From contig WUJK01000001.1 in NCBI GenBank assembly GCA_011317545.1, positions 1,240,001 to 1,304,000 on the forward strand: a stretch of 64,000 bases of DNA, written 5' to 3'. This DNA comes from Coniella vitis (taxonomy: Eukaryota > Ascomycota > Sordariomycetes > Diaporthales > Schizoparmaceae). The position numbers were made by a program, and so were the translations under genes. How positions within the stretch are numbered: position 1 is the first letter of the stretch; each line of letters begins with the position of its first letter. This document shows positions 11,882-22,660 of the stretch, piece after piece. A model generated the notes under the pieces. That model saw only the letters and a list, made by a program, of their open reading frames with translations. It ran no database searches and was not told where the DNA came from.

Positions 11882-12775
11882 TGTGAAATCTGAATAATTC
11901 AATTTTATGAAAGATGATATCGTTGAGGTGATTAAGAGGGTGGATGATGACTTGCAAGTGATCTAGCAAACCCGTGGAGTCGAGTTTGAAGCATATATAT
12001 ACCTCAAGGCAATGGCTAACCAGCGGCCCTGCTCTTAGAACATCGAAGCGAAACAAAAGACGGCCATCAAAGTATTATGCCATTAGGGTGGTGATGGTTC
12101 ACAAGCGCGCCACATTGCCACCGATTCTACTTTGAATCTCAGAACGTCGCTGTAAACTCGATGAGTAGCGATGATTGACGGATCTGCACAAGGTTGCGGT
12201 GAATAATCTAGCATCTACACAAATGACTGGTTCTCGTGTTAGACTTGCGTGCCGGAAGAGATATATCACATATCTTACTAAGTAGCGGAGTATTACGGTC
12301 TTGATTTCTCATCCTAACTCAAATATCTCGGCCAAATGTCAGCATCTCGCCTTGCGCCTGTTGGCTCGGAATTGCACATTGTGTTCCTTTTTCGAAGCTT
12401 ACCCTCATGCAAAAAAGAGAAAGGTAGGCCGGGCACGGAAAGGCTGTGGCCAGGTCTCTGTACGTGATCTCCAGTACTGGTGTGAGAGCAAAACCAAAGT
12501 CATGGGCATGATGCTTTGCAGTGCTACCGTATCAGATTTCCCGGATGGTTTGGTGGATGTTACGGAAGCCCAACCATAGATAGTCATAGGATAACTAGCA
12601 GCGGGTAATTGATGTATTCTATGCGCATGGCGGCCTATTTTCGGTGTGGAAACATATGTTTGTAGCTGTCTCGAGTTGTCCTCAGTTGCGGTATCTGAAT
12701 ACTCCTGTATTACTAACTGAAATGATCTGCATTGCTGCGACTGGATCTAGTATTCTCTGTACAAAAAGCAACTCG
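11882..12775. other. Upstream region of the isocyanide synthase gene
   Basis: No gene is supported. It holds the presumed promoter of the isocyanide synthase. A TATATATA-like stretch lies at about 11993-12001, and an inverted TCG-N8-CGA element lies at 12158-12171. Confidence 0.5.
12158..12171. promoter_or_regulatory. Candidate Zn2Cys6-type site TCGATGAGTAGCGA
   Basis: TCG and CGA half-sites separated by eight bases, 277 bases upstream of the isocyanide synthase ATG. AflR-type regulators bind TCG/CGA half-sites with a five-base spacer, so the spacing here is not the classical one. A similar element occurs upstream of the NRPS-like gene. Such elements are expected by chance at this window size. 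Confidence 0.2.
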
Positions 12776-13942
12776 TTATGATGAACCCGATTCCATCTTT
12801 GATCTCTCATCAGAAAATCGTCTTTCTATATGAATAGCTCGTTTCGAAAGCTCCTGCCAAGTAACAACCCTATGCAACGCCAAGGTCTCGAGCTTGGAGA
12901 TTACGATCCTCATCAGCGTAATATTCACGTCCAATCTCTTGTACAAAAGCACTTTAGCCATGGAGCGAGCTCTGGGATCAGCAATCCCCAGAATATTGTT
13001 GAGGATCTGGAAAGCTTTGAGCATGATGGTTGTTATCAACGATATAGAAGCCGCATCCAACGGCTGTGAAGGCGGCACCTCGGAGCCTGTGACAGGTTGT
13101 CTGTTACTCGATTTTGCTGAGGCTGCATCCTTTTCGCAGATCTCTAGAATCTGCTTGCAGTTGGCTTCCACGTCTTCGAGCATTTCCTGCAGTTGAGGCT
13201 CTGGCACCTCAAGTCGCAGGTGTGGCGGCATTGCACCACTGTCTTCCGAGGTGTGATCACAGAGATCCTCGGCAACAAGTAGGTGACGCTGAAGCTTGGA
13301 ACATTGTCGGAGCAAGTCGGAAAATGCGTCTTCTTGGGAAGCCTTGCTCTTCACCTGAACGCTTCTGCCACGGTCTTGAGGAGCTTGTACCGGCGTTGTT
13401 GACCATGATGACGGAGGGAGCGTGACGCTGACAGGGGTCGGTATTGTGTCGAAGACTCTATCATGGTCTGATAGATCGGCAAATGAGTTGTGCTGGCCAG
13501 ATGAGCCAGCAATATCTGGAAATAGAGCATGCTGTTGAAGGTCCAGAAGGACTTCGGCGGTCATCGATGGTGATCTCAGAGTCTGATCGATCACGTCTTG
13601 TAGCCCATAGTCTTGTTGGTGCTCCGGGGCGTTTGCGATGTCGTGGCGATGACGCCGCTCGTCAAAGGTGCTGCTGCTTGAAGCATGGCTTGTAACGGCT
13701 GAACCTGGAGGCGTAACGACGAGCGCATCATGGTTGAATATGGGCGCGGAAGACGGCGGCGGCAGGTTCAAACGTGGTCTACCGCTTCTATATCGTGGTA
13801 GAAAGTAGCAAGAGAGGCCTTTTGACTGGCAGTGGTGGCAAGGACCGCCGTTACTGGAGGCAATGCAGCGGATCTTACGTCTGTGGCAAGGGTCACAAGC
13901 ATTGCGGACGTGTGACTGAGGCTGCTGCTGCGTGGTGAACAT
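12776..13942 (-). CDS. Zn2Cys6 transcription factor, AflR-like
   Basis: A single-exon product of 388 residues. Residues 16-45 form a fungal binuclear zinc cluster, C-x2-C-x6-C-x8-C-x2-C-x6-C (CDPCHRRKIRC ... CHHCQSKGLSC), followed by a basic stretch PRYRSGRPRLNL. A long Ser/Pro/His-rich linker follows. The C-terminal half (DLLRQCSKLQRHLLVAEDL, then LEDVEANCKQILEICEK and a helical end) resembles the aflatoxin-regulator-type C-terminal domain, which points to a pathway-specific regulator. The start at 13942 was chosen because it lies just before the zinc cluster; an ORF with 70 more N-terminal codons exists but its sequence looks non-coding. It is head-to-head with the NRPS-like gene (1.8 kb apart) and upstream of the isocyanide synthase, consistent with control of that cluster. 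Confidence 0.92.
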   Translation of the reverse strand: MFTTQQQPQSHVRNACDPCHRRKIRCIASSNGGPCHHCQSKGLSCYFLPRYRSGRPRLNLPPPSSAPIFNHDALVVTPPGSAVTSHASSSSTFDERRHRHDIANAPEHQQDYGLQDVIDQTLRSPSMTAEVLLDLQQHALFPDIAGSSGQHNSFADLSDHDRVFDTIPTPVSVTLPPSSWSTTPVQAPQDRGRSVQVKSKASQEDAFSDLLRQCSKLQRHLLVAEDLCDHTSEDSGAMPPHLRLEVPEPQLQEMLEDVEANCKQILEICEKDAASAKSSNRQPVTGSEVPPSQPLDAASISLITTIMLKAFQILNNILGIADPRARSMAKVLLYKRLDVNITLMRIVISKLETLALHRVVTWQELSKRAIHIERRFSDERSKMESGSS

Positions 13943-15767
13943 CCTATACAAACTCAGTGCGTTCACCGGCCAAAGGACTGTTGGAAGGGAGGTAGTGGAG
14001 CTTGTAATGGAAGAGATTCTGTGTGCAGACCACTCGATGTGGGCTGTGAAGACATTACGGGAGACTTGGGAGCGGCAGGTAAACATAAGAGGATGGAAAT
14101 GGCGAGGCCAGGGCTCCAGCCTCAAAGCGATGGGCTTTGGGCAGCTGTACAAGCAGGCTACCTAGTAACGAGCAACAACAATAGGTTGCCAAGAAGCCAG
14201 ATGGTTATTATTGACGTAGCAATATATCTCTATAGAATATAATGGACTCAGGCTACCCCTGTGACCATTGTTCTTGCATTGGCTCCAAATGTACACGTTT
14301 CAAATCATGATGCCCTGCGTATTGAACCTCAAAGCAACGGCAGAAGAAGTGCTGCCGCGCGTATGTGACATTATACTGCGTTTCCCCTCTCCAAGACCTC
14401 CAACTCCCAAGTATTCCAAAGGGGCCATGGATTCAAGAGAGGCATCAGATGCTGACAACTATATTCCCAAGCCTCACACCCCACCCCGAGACCTCCACTA
14501 AAGCACAGCCAATGGGACGCCTAGCACTTTGTGGATTGCAACGTGCCAAGGGTGGCCATCATGGCGATGTAATCCCACCAGCAGCTTTGTATCAGCTCGC
14601 TGACGCCGGCGCCTGTAGGGGCCAGCCATCATCCTTGTTCGAGACCAATTCATCTGGAGAACATTACTCTTTGAAGACAAGACAGGCGTTAAAGCTTCGA
14701 TATACACCGCATGCCTTAGAAAGTTGAGGCTCTGCCAATCCGTTTGCAAAGGTGGGCCGTAATAAGGCTGAGGTTGTGCACCGTATTTCGTTGCGATACA
14801 TTCCAACCAGGACCGGTGTGAGCTCCATTGCATTTCAGTCTGATCGAGGAATCCTTTTATGTCAGCCCCCGCGTGCCTTGGGTTACATTGAGTGTCAAGC
14901 TGGGCATGAATACAATGTAAGCTTCACTCTGCAGTAAGTTAGCGCATATCTTCTGCCCCGTATCCGTTCGAAGTAAGCTACGAACTTCAAAAACAACTGA
15001 CATTTGGATCAATCTCTACCTAAGCGTCGACAAAGACCTTTTCTCAGCCTCAGACGGGCGGCTTGCTGAACATCCGAGCACACCGATGGGGCACAGGGAA
15101 AGCGGCCGCTCGAGAGTAGTCGACAAGACTCATGTTGCGATTCTTGAGGGATCTGAGTCACCTTGACACACGAAAATGTGAGCCTTCGGCATCTGTTCAC
15201 TGGTGCAGCAGCGGGGTGCTGACAGCCAAGCGGCGCTTACTGGCTTCCTGGTGATGTATCTGTACGGATGGACACTTTCTCGGTGTCCATGCACGTAACG
15301 CTGTAGCCCCAGCCTACCTCGAAGATGCGCCTCGAATATTATTTCCTAGACCTAAGCAAGCAATTTGTTGGGTATAAATGCACTAATCAGCGTTCAAATG
15401 GCTGGGAGGAAGGGAAAGATGGAGTCTTGGCGGATTACTGTACGCTGGAAGCAGCAATTGCTATACAGCGGTAAGTAAGCCTGTCAGCAGTTTATTGATT
15501 ATTGAACAGACATTCAGCGAAGAGCAGTCCGTGTTACGTGGTATTACTCCGTGTTATTATCCGACCTTGACCTTGGCGGACCCTATTCACAAATCTGTGT
15601 TCGGCAGATTTGGCGATGAGAAGAATCCAGTTATGGTTGTAGATTGAGCCTGGGACAAACACAAAAACCGTGAGCTAACTCACCACCTATAAAGCAATCT
15701 AAACGCAAACGCATTGCGGTCTTGTACTAGAGATTGTTGCAGATTGAGCCCAGCAAGAATACTCAAC
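13943..15767. other. Divergent promoter region between regulator and NRPS-like gene
   Basis: 1.8 kb with only short incoherent ORFs. It presumably holds both promoters. A TCG-N8-CGA element is at 15110-15123. Confidence 0.5.
15110..15123. promoter_or_regulatory. Candidate Zn2Cys6-type site TCGAGAGTAGTCGA
   Basis: TCG and CGA half-sites with an eight-base spacer and the same GAGTAG core as the element before the isocyanide synthase, 645 bases before the NRPS-like ATG. The call rests only on sequence similarity between two sites. Confidence 0.2.
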
Positions 15768-18700
15768 ATGTCTGCTTCAAAGGATTATGGCAAACGGCTT
15801 GTCGTCAACATCGTGGACGAGATGGGACGCGATGAGCCGGACCGCGTGGTTTATCAACTGCCACTCACACGCAACGTTGCTGAGGGCTTTCGTGATATCA
15901 CGGCTTTGGAATTGGCAAATGCGGTAAACAGAACGGCTTGGTGGCTTGAATCGAAAGTCGGCCAAGGCTCGTCGTTTCCTACCGTGGGATACATTGGACC
16001 CCGTAAGAGCTTTCCCCTTTCAATATCTTGGCTGTCTGGATTGAATTTGGAAATGGATGGGTAGCTTTTAATGAAGCCTGAATCAGACAATGACTTTCGA
16101 TACATCCTACTTATCCTGGGTTGCGTAAAGGCTGGATACAAGGTATGTTCAATCTGTTCTGGTGTGAAAGTTTATTTCAGGTTGTCCCTAACCAATTCAA
16201 TATGCTAGGCCCTCCTCCCTTCGCCGCGTAACAGCGTTGTGGCTACTGTGGCCATTCTGAACCGAGCCAGCTGCGATATCTGGGTGACGCCCCAAAAAGA
16301 GCACCCTGATGTTTTACCAAGCCTGCTCGCCGAGCGGCCAATGACAGTCCTGGAGATCCCAGAGACCTCGGAGCTTTTGGACAAGGAGCTCGTTCCCAAC
16401 TACCCATACTACAAAACCTTCCAGGAGGCTGCCAGTGACCCATTCCTCGTTTTGCACACCTCTGGCTCTACAGGCCTTCCCAAGCCAATCATTTGGAAGA
16501 ACTCATTGGTGGCAACAGTTGACGCCTATCGCCTTATGCCCAAGGACGAGAGCGCTGGCCGCCCTCCTTGGACGTCAGTTTTTGACGAAGGCGATCGCTA
16601 CTACTCAGCATTCCCACTTTATCATGTTCGTATCTGTCTGCCTTCTACGCACATTATCGCCGCAAGAAGGCGTGTTACTAGGAACCGCTTCACTAACGCA
16701 AACCGACCGGTTAGGGAGCGGGCTTAATCATGAACATTTTGATCCGGGCTTTCTACGGCACGAGCAATGTGATCAGTCCAGTTGGTGTGCTATCCACAAT
16801 CAACGTGATTGATGCTCTCCTTGACTGCTCAGATATCAAATCATGGAGCATCATGCCCTCCATTATCGATGAGATTGGCGAAACACCCTCCGTATCGGCC
16901 AAGTTCAAGAAGTCGAAGTGTATCATCGCTTCTGGAGGTATGATATTCCATTGAAACCTCCCGGGTGGCCTAAATGAGCTTGATCTAGATCTACTGATTC
17001 GCTGAACCAAATCTCAGGCCCGGTCACCTTTGGAAGTGCGGAAAAGGCAGCGGAAAATGTTCGCATCATCAATCTCACTGGCACAACAGAGAGCATGTTC
17101 CAAGGCATGATCCTTGTGGAAGCCGAAGACTGGATCTACTTTTCCTTCCATCCACGCGCCGGCTTCGAGTTCAGAAAGCTTGAAGAGGGCATCTACGAGC
17201 ACTGGGCGGTCCGCGATGAGAAGAATGTGGATCTCTTCCAAGGAGTATTCCACACATTCCCAGATATCAATGAGCTGTGCTACAAAGACCTATACGAACC
17301 TCATCCCACAAAGCCAGATCTGTGGATCTACAGGGGAAGAACAGATGAGCTGCTGGTATTGTCGAACGGAGAGAAAGTCCGTCCCCTGGCCATGGAAGCG
17401 ATCATTAACAGTCACCCCGACGTTAGTGCTTGTCTGATGGTAAGTGCCTGTCTAGTACAAAGTCTTCCAGCCCGGTTGCCTACTCTTTTTTTTACAAATA
17501 CTGATACAAGACGCTGCTTATGCAGATTGGCACTGGTTATACAATGACCTCCCTGCTCATTGAGCTAGCCAACCCAGAGCCTTCATCTGCAGAAGAGCGC
17601 GAAAAGCTCCTGAACAGAATCCTTGAGAAGGTCCATGCTGCCAATGCGATCGCGCCTCAACAGGCTCGCATCTTTCGAGAGTACATCTGGTTCGCCAAGC
17701 CCGACAAACCCTTTGCTCGTACCGACAAGAGAACGGTCAAGCGGCGCGACACAGTCCTCTTGTACAGCGACGAGATTATCCAGTTCTACAAGCATATTGA
17801 ACAGGATGGCAATCTCTCCGCGGAGGTCGATTTTAGCTCGCCGGCAACCATCTCTGAAGGACTCAGAAGTCTCCTTGTGGCAGCCGATGTAGCCGCTGTG
17901 GATCAAATCCAGGGTGATGACGATCTTTTACACGCTGGTGTCGACTCACTTGCAGCATCCAGCATCGCCAACTCTCTTCGATCGGCACTAAAGAAGCGTG
18001 ATCTTGCAATTGACGGAGAGAAATTTTCCCTGACCACCAAGTTCATCTACACCCATCCAACCATCAACGCGCTTACGGAGGCTTTGTTCAGTGTAATTCA
18101 CCAGAACACGACAAACCTGAACAACTCCGTGGACTTGCAGAGTAAGGTTATGGACGAGTTCCGAACCAAATATTCTACAAGCCCAGTCAAGGCCAATTCA
18201 AAGACACAAGACACGGATGATGAAAAGAATGGTGTGCATGGCTATACGGTCATTCTAACGGGGAGTACAGGATCCCTCGGCTCATATCTTCTCGATTCTC
18301 TTCTGAGACACCAAGAACAAATCATCAAGGTCTATTGTCTTAACCGTGCTGAGGATGGAAAGTCTAGGCAAAAGAGTCAGAGTGGGCAACGGGGTTTGAG
18401 CACAGATTGGCCAGCAGAACGGGTCGAATTTTTCCAGGTTGACTTGTCGAAACCCAACTTTGGGTTGGATGAGCAGAGCTACAGCAAGTTGCTGGAGCAG
18501 GCAACCCACATAATTCGTAAGCTCTTTATTTCTATTCTTGACGTCCCTTTTTACTCTGGCTAATAACTCCCTGCAATGACAGACAATCAATGGCCGGTGA
18601 ACTACAACTGGGATATTGCTTCCTTTGAGCCACATATTCGCGGCGTGCGGAATCTGATTGACTTTTCTCATGCCAGCACGCACAATGCCTCCTTATTCTT

Positions 18701-19554
18701 CGTGTCGAGCGTCGCTACCGTGAGTCACTTGAGGACAAACAGCACCGTTCCAGAGACACCAAACCACCGGTATCGTGATACGGCAGATGGGTATGCTGCT
18801 TCAAAGCAGGTCGCAGAGCTCCTCCTTGAACAGGAGACAACACAGTCTGGCATAAGAGCTTCATTTGTTCGAGTAGGGCAGATTTCGGGACCTGTATTGC
18901 GAGGAAAGGGCCAAGGAATGTGGCCCAAGCACGAGTGGCTGCCAACGGTATGTTTATACTCCAGGTTTTACTTTCCTCTTCTTCATTACGCCGGTTTACT
19001 GCTACATAGCTCTGGAAGATATAAATTCACTAACTCATCATCTCGCTTTATAGTTGATAGCCAGCTCTAAATACCTCGGTGTTCTCCCCTCGTCCCTTGG
19101 ATCTATGAGTCGGGTGGATTGGATCCCCGTAGACATACTTTCCGAGATTCTAGTGGAGCTCGTGTTGACAGAGGCACAAGGAGAAGGCCCTGTGAAACAA
19201 ACAGGCAACCTGCACGTATACCACGCAGTTAACCACAACGCCATCGATTGGGCGGTGCTGACACCCTCAGTGGCGAAGCGCCTCGGAGATTCTATCAAGA
19301 TTGTGTCGTGGGCTGAGTGGGTAGACCACCTTCGCAGCTCGGCACGTGGTGGGATCACAACCCAAAACCTTACACAGAACCCAGCTCTGAAGCTGCTTGA
19401 TTACTTTGAGTCCGTCGCTAGGACAGCCGCCAAAGGGGAAAGATGGCCAGTCCTGGAAACGGACAAGACTGCCAAGGCTAGCAGAATGTTGGCCGAGATT
19501 TCGCCGGTGTCCGAGGACTGGATGAATATGTGGTTGGAGCAGTGGCGATTTTGA
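15768..19554 (+). CDS. NRPS-like enzyme: adenylation, thiolation, thioester reductase
   Basis: Eight exons join in phase: 15768..16002, 16087..16142, 16209..16625, 16715..16937, 17018..17439, 17526..18516, 18583..18947 and 19054..19554, giving about 1069 residues. The adenylation domain (about 30-540) shows HTSGSTGLPKP (about 179), LTGTTE and YRGRTDELLVLSNGEKV (about 415). A carrier domain follows with DDLLHAGVDSLAASS, the Ser near 589 being the phosphopantetheine site. The C-terminal short-chain-dehydrogenase-type reductase has TGSTGSLGSYLL (about 696), FVSSVATV and YAASK (about 851, catalytic Tyr and Lys). This A-T-R order is that of carboxylic-acid and aminoadipate reductases: the acid is adenylated, loaded as a thioester and released by NADPH reduction as aldehyde or alcohol. 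There is no condensation domain. It shares a divergent promoter with the AflR-like regulator. The third intron has an unusual donor (GTTCGT); the other joins are strong. Confidence 0.93.
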
Positions 19555-20594
19555 GATCTTTTGGAGTTATCTATGAGGCAATCCCAGGAGCTTCGAGACA
19601 CTACCATTTTCCATCTCCTACATTTCCCCTGAACTATCATTGGATATGGAGACGAGTTGACTGCCCGTCAAATATATAAGCAATGCTTCTCACTAACCTC
19701 AAGACTGATGCCTTATCCTATACTGATTAAAGATATGAATAACCAGCCCTGTGGAAAGTGTCTTTCCACATGCAAACTCGTAGCACGTGGTGTTGTCTGG
19801 TTTGCTTCGATAAGAAAGAGTGAAGTAGTATGAAGGCTTTTGTTCTGCCCTCGTAAGCCGCGGATATTGTTATCAATCGATCTCACGATTATGTATAAAA
19901 CGTCTCTCAAGAATTTATCATATCATACTATACCTTTCGAAACTACTTTTCTTCTCAGCAATGCACTAATTTGATATTGGAGCTAGAGTGCTGTTTATTG
20001 AGTAATGAACTGATGATAGACTGATACAGCCCAGAAGAGGACATTTATAAATGTGATTTAGGTACACTGCCTAAAAACAATGATGGCCATCGTGAAAAAG
20101 CTCGTTTGTACTCCGATCTTGCTGACGAGTCAGCCTACCCAGACCCGTTTCCAGAGCCATTATTTATATTGCGCACGCTTGAGTAGAAGGTATAGACTTC
20201 TTTATGAATGTGATTATATAACACATTATTCTTGAACTATCGAAGATAAACAATGCTACAAGTAACCACTAGGTAATTTGATCATAGCAACTCTCAACAT
20301 CAATTACGTCGTTCTTGAAGAGCAAAACTCTGCCTTTGACGTGATCATCTTCAGGCTATAGCACCCTCCTCCTCAGGACTTTATCATTGAAGGACGGCCA
20401 AATGATAGCATAGAAGCCCTTAGCATGATTGACAAATAGTATAATAACTTTAGGCGGTACTTCATGGCTTCCATTCTTCGCAGTTACAATTCTTATATAC
20501 TAACTCTGTCTCAATACCTTTCCTTGTCCCCTTCAAACTTCCTGCAGAACGCCTCTTGATAATCGGGTCGAATTATACCATGTAAAGAAACGAA
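19555..20594. other. AT-rich convergent intergenic region
   Basis: It lies between the 3' ends of the NRPS-like and GMC genes. I see no gene, only AT-rich sequence with short ORFs. Confidence 0.6.
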
Positions 20595-22660
20595 CTAGCA
20601 TGCTCCTGTGATATCGCATGCAATTTTCTCGGCAACGGCATCTAAATAGAGACACTTAGTATCAAGCAGGATCACTTCTAGTCCACGAGGTATGATTGAA
20701 TATCATGCCAGGTGACTGTTATTATGTAAAAGCAACTATATGCCGCACAGGTCATATACTTACAAACTGTGGCCATGGGATGACCTGGTGGGAGTAACGG
20801 AAAGATGCTTGCATCCACGACTCGAAGCCCCTGCACGCCATAGACTCGGCCTTGGCTATCAACGACAGCCATATCGTCATCTTCTTTGCCCATAGCACAA
20901 GTACATGCTGCGTGAAATACAGTATTGTAGCTGCGCTTGATGATGTCGAGAATCTGGGCATCGGTCGTGATGTTTGCACCGGGGAACGCCTCGGGCGTGT
21001 CACTCACGAGGAGCGGCTGCATCGCATTTGTCTTCCAGAACTGCCGAGCCCGCTTGTATCCGGCAATGGCTACCTCAACGTCGGCTTGGTCTGTCAGGAA
21101 ATTGGGGTTGATGAGAGGCGCGACTGCAGTATCGGCTGAAGCAATACTGACGGTGCCTCGGCTGAAAGGCATCACGACAGCGGGTGCGAGACTAGCATAG
21201 TTGTAACCATCGCCCGGGTCGCCAAAGCGGCTGTCATTCTGCCATCCCATATACCCGGAGATCGATAAGTATTCCAGCTCGGGCCAGTCATCCGGGTACG
21301 TTGCCAGCTTGGCGAGCGTCTCGTTCGAGAAACCCTGGCGTAGATCGGCCGGCACCTTTTCCCAGCCGAGGACGTCCACACCTGTGCTGGCGTAGATTCC
21401 AGAGGCGCTGGTACGGTAGTCCTCAGCCGATTGTGCGGCGAAAGCCGCATTTCCAAGCGATGACATAGTAATTGCGTTGACGCGGTACGACGGCCCATAG
21501 TAAATGTGGTCGCGCATACCTTGGCCCACTCCTGACAGGTTGGCAACGACGGGGATGTTGAGGGCTGAAAGAGTGGCAGCTGGCCCGACTCCAGAGACCA
21601 TGAGCAGCTGCGGTGAGTTCAGAGCGCCAGCCGACAGGATGACTTCCTTGGTGGCCGAGAGGACGTATTCAAACCCGTCCGTGTCGACGCGCACACCCAC
21701 GGCCTGCGTGCCATTGAAGAGAATCTGCTTGGCCAAGGCCTGGGTGTAGACCATGTAGTTTGGGTAGCGCAGGGCTGGGCGGAGAAAAGCGGTTTCAGAC
21801 GAGTCTCGCTCCATTGTGTCGGCGTTGAGAGTTGAGAGAGTGTACGATTGGCCAAGCAGCGAGCCACTCTGCAGGCCTTGAATGATGGGGAAGCCCATTT
21901 CGAGGAGGCCCTTTGTAGTCCACGTAGCAAAGGCCTGGACATAGTGTGAGAAGGTGACTGAGAGCAGAGGGCTAGTTGTGTTCGCGCTTTTCATAACGCT
22001 TGCATCGTACTCAGGCGTGCCATTGGCAAAGCGCAGGTTCATGTTAGGTGGCGTGAAGTTGACACTCTTTTCAAACCATGGCAGGAAGTTGTCAAAACTG
22101 TAGCTCTGATCGCCTACGGCGTCCGCCCACATCTGGTAGGATGCATTTGTGCCACGGTGGTAGGTCATGTAGTTGCGAGCAGATGAGCCTCCAAGAGTCT
22201 TGCCACGTGTGTAGTGGATGGACAAGTTGTAGGCACCCTATTTCAGAGATCAGGAAAGCCCAAGAAGATAATATTTGAACGGCGATATTTTACTTACCGC
22301 TTGAGGTGTCGTTACATAGCCCCAATCAATCAACGGTTGCCAATCTCCGTGGTTTGTGCTCGCAAAGTATCCGTCACTTGCTGGTACCTGGCTGTAGTTG
22401 CCATTTGATATCTCGTAGAATCCACCGGCTTCTACCACAGCAACTCGCCCGCTTTGCTGTTCTGCTAACCTGGCCGCAAGCGTCAGGCCAGCGTTCCCAC
22501 CGCCCACAATAACATAGTCATATGTGGCATTGTCACCAGGAATACCAAAGGCTGTGCCAAGAGGAATATCACCTCCAAAACGCGGCACCGCACTGGCCAG
22601 ACAGGCCGACCAGGTTAGACCCAGTGCCCAAGTGGAGGGCTTGGAGTTGAAGCAGCGCAT
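20595..22660 (-). CDS. Secreted GMC (glucose-methanol-choline) oxidoreductase
   Basis: Three exons: 22660..22298, 22237..20764 and a 47-base last exon 20641..20595, about 627 residues, with donors GTAAGT at both introns. The N-terminus (MRCFNSKPSTWALGLTWSAC...) looks like a signal peptide. The FAD-binding DYVIVGGGNAGL is near residue 50. GMC signature 1 is GKTLGGSSARNYMTYHRG (about 133-150) and signature 2 is GALNSPQLLMVSGVGP (about 325-340). The catalytic region has VFHAACTCAMG (His about 563) and PGHPMATVYAVAEKI (His about 607); the final exon restores this C-terminus, which supports the model. GMC enzymes oxidise alcohols or sugars with FAD and yield hydrogen peroxide or pass electrons on. 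The start at 22660 was preferred because it exposes the signal peptide. It lies beside the NRPS-like gene and could be a tailoring enzyme, or an unrelated secreted oxidase. Confidence 0.94.
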
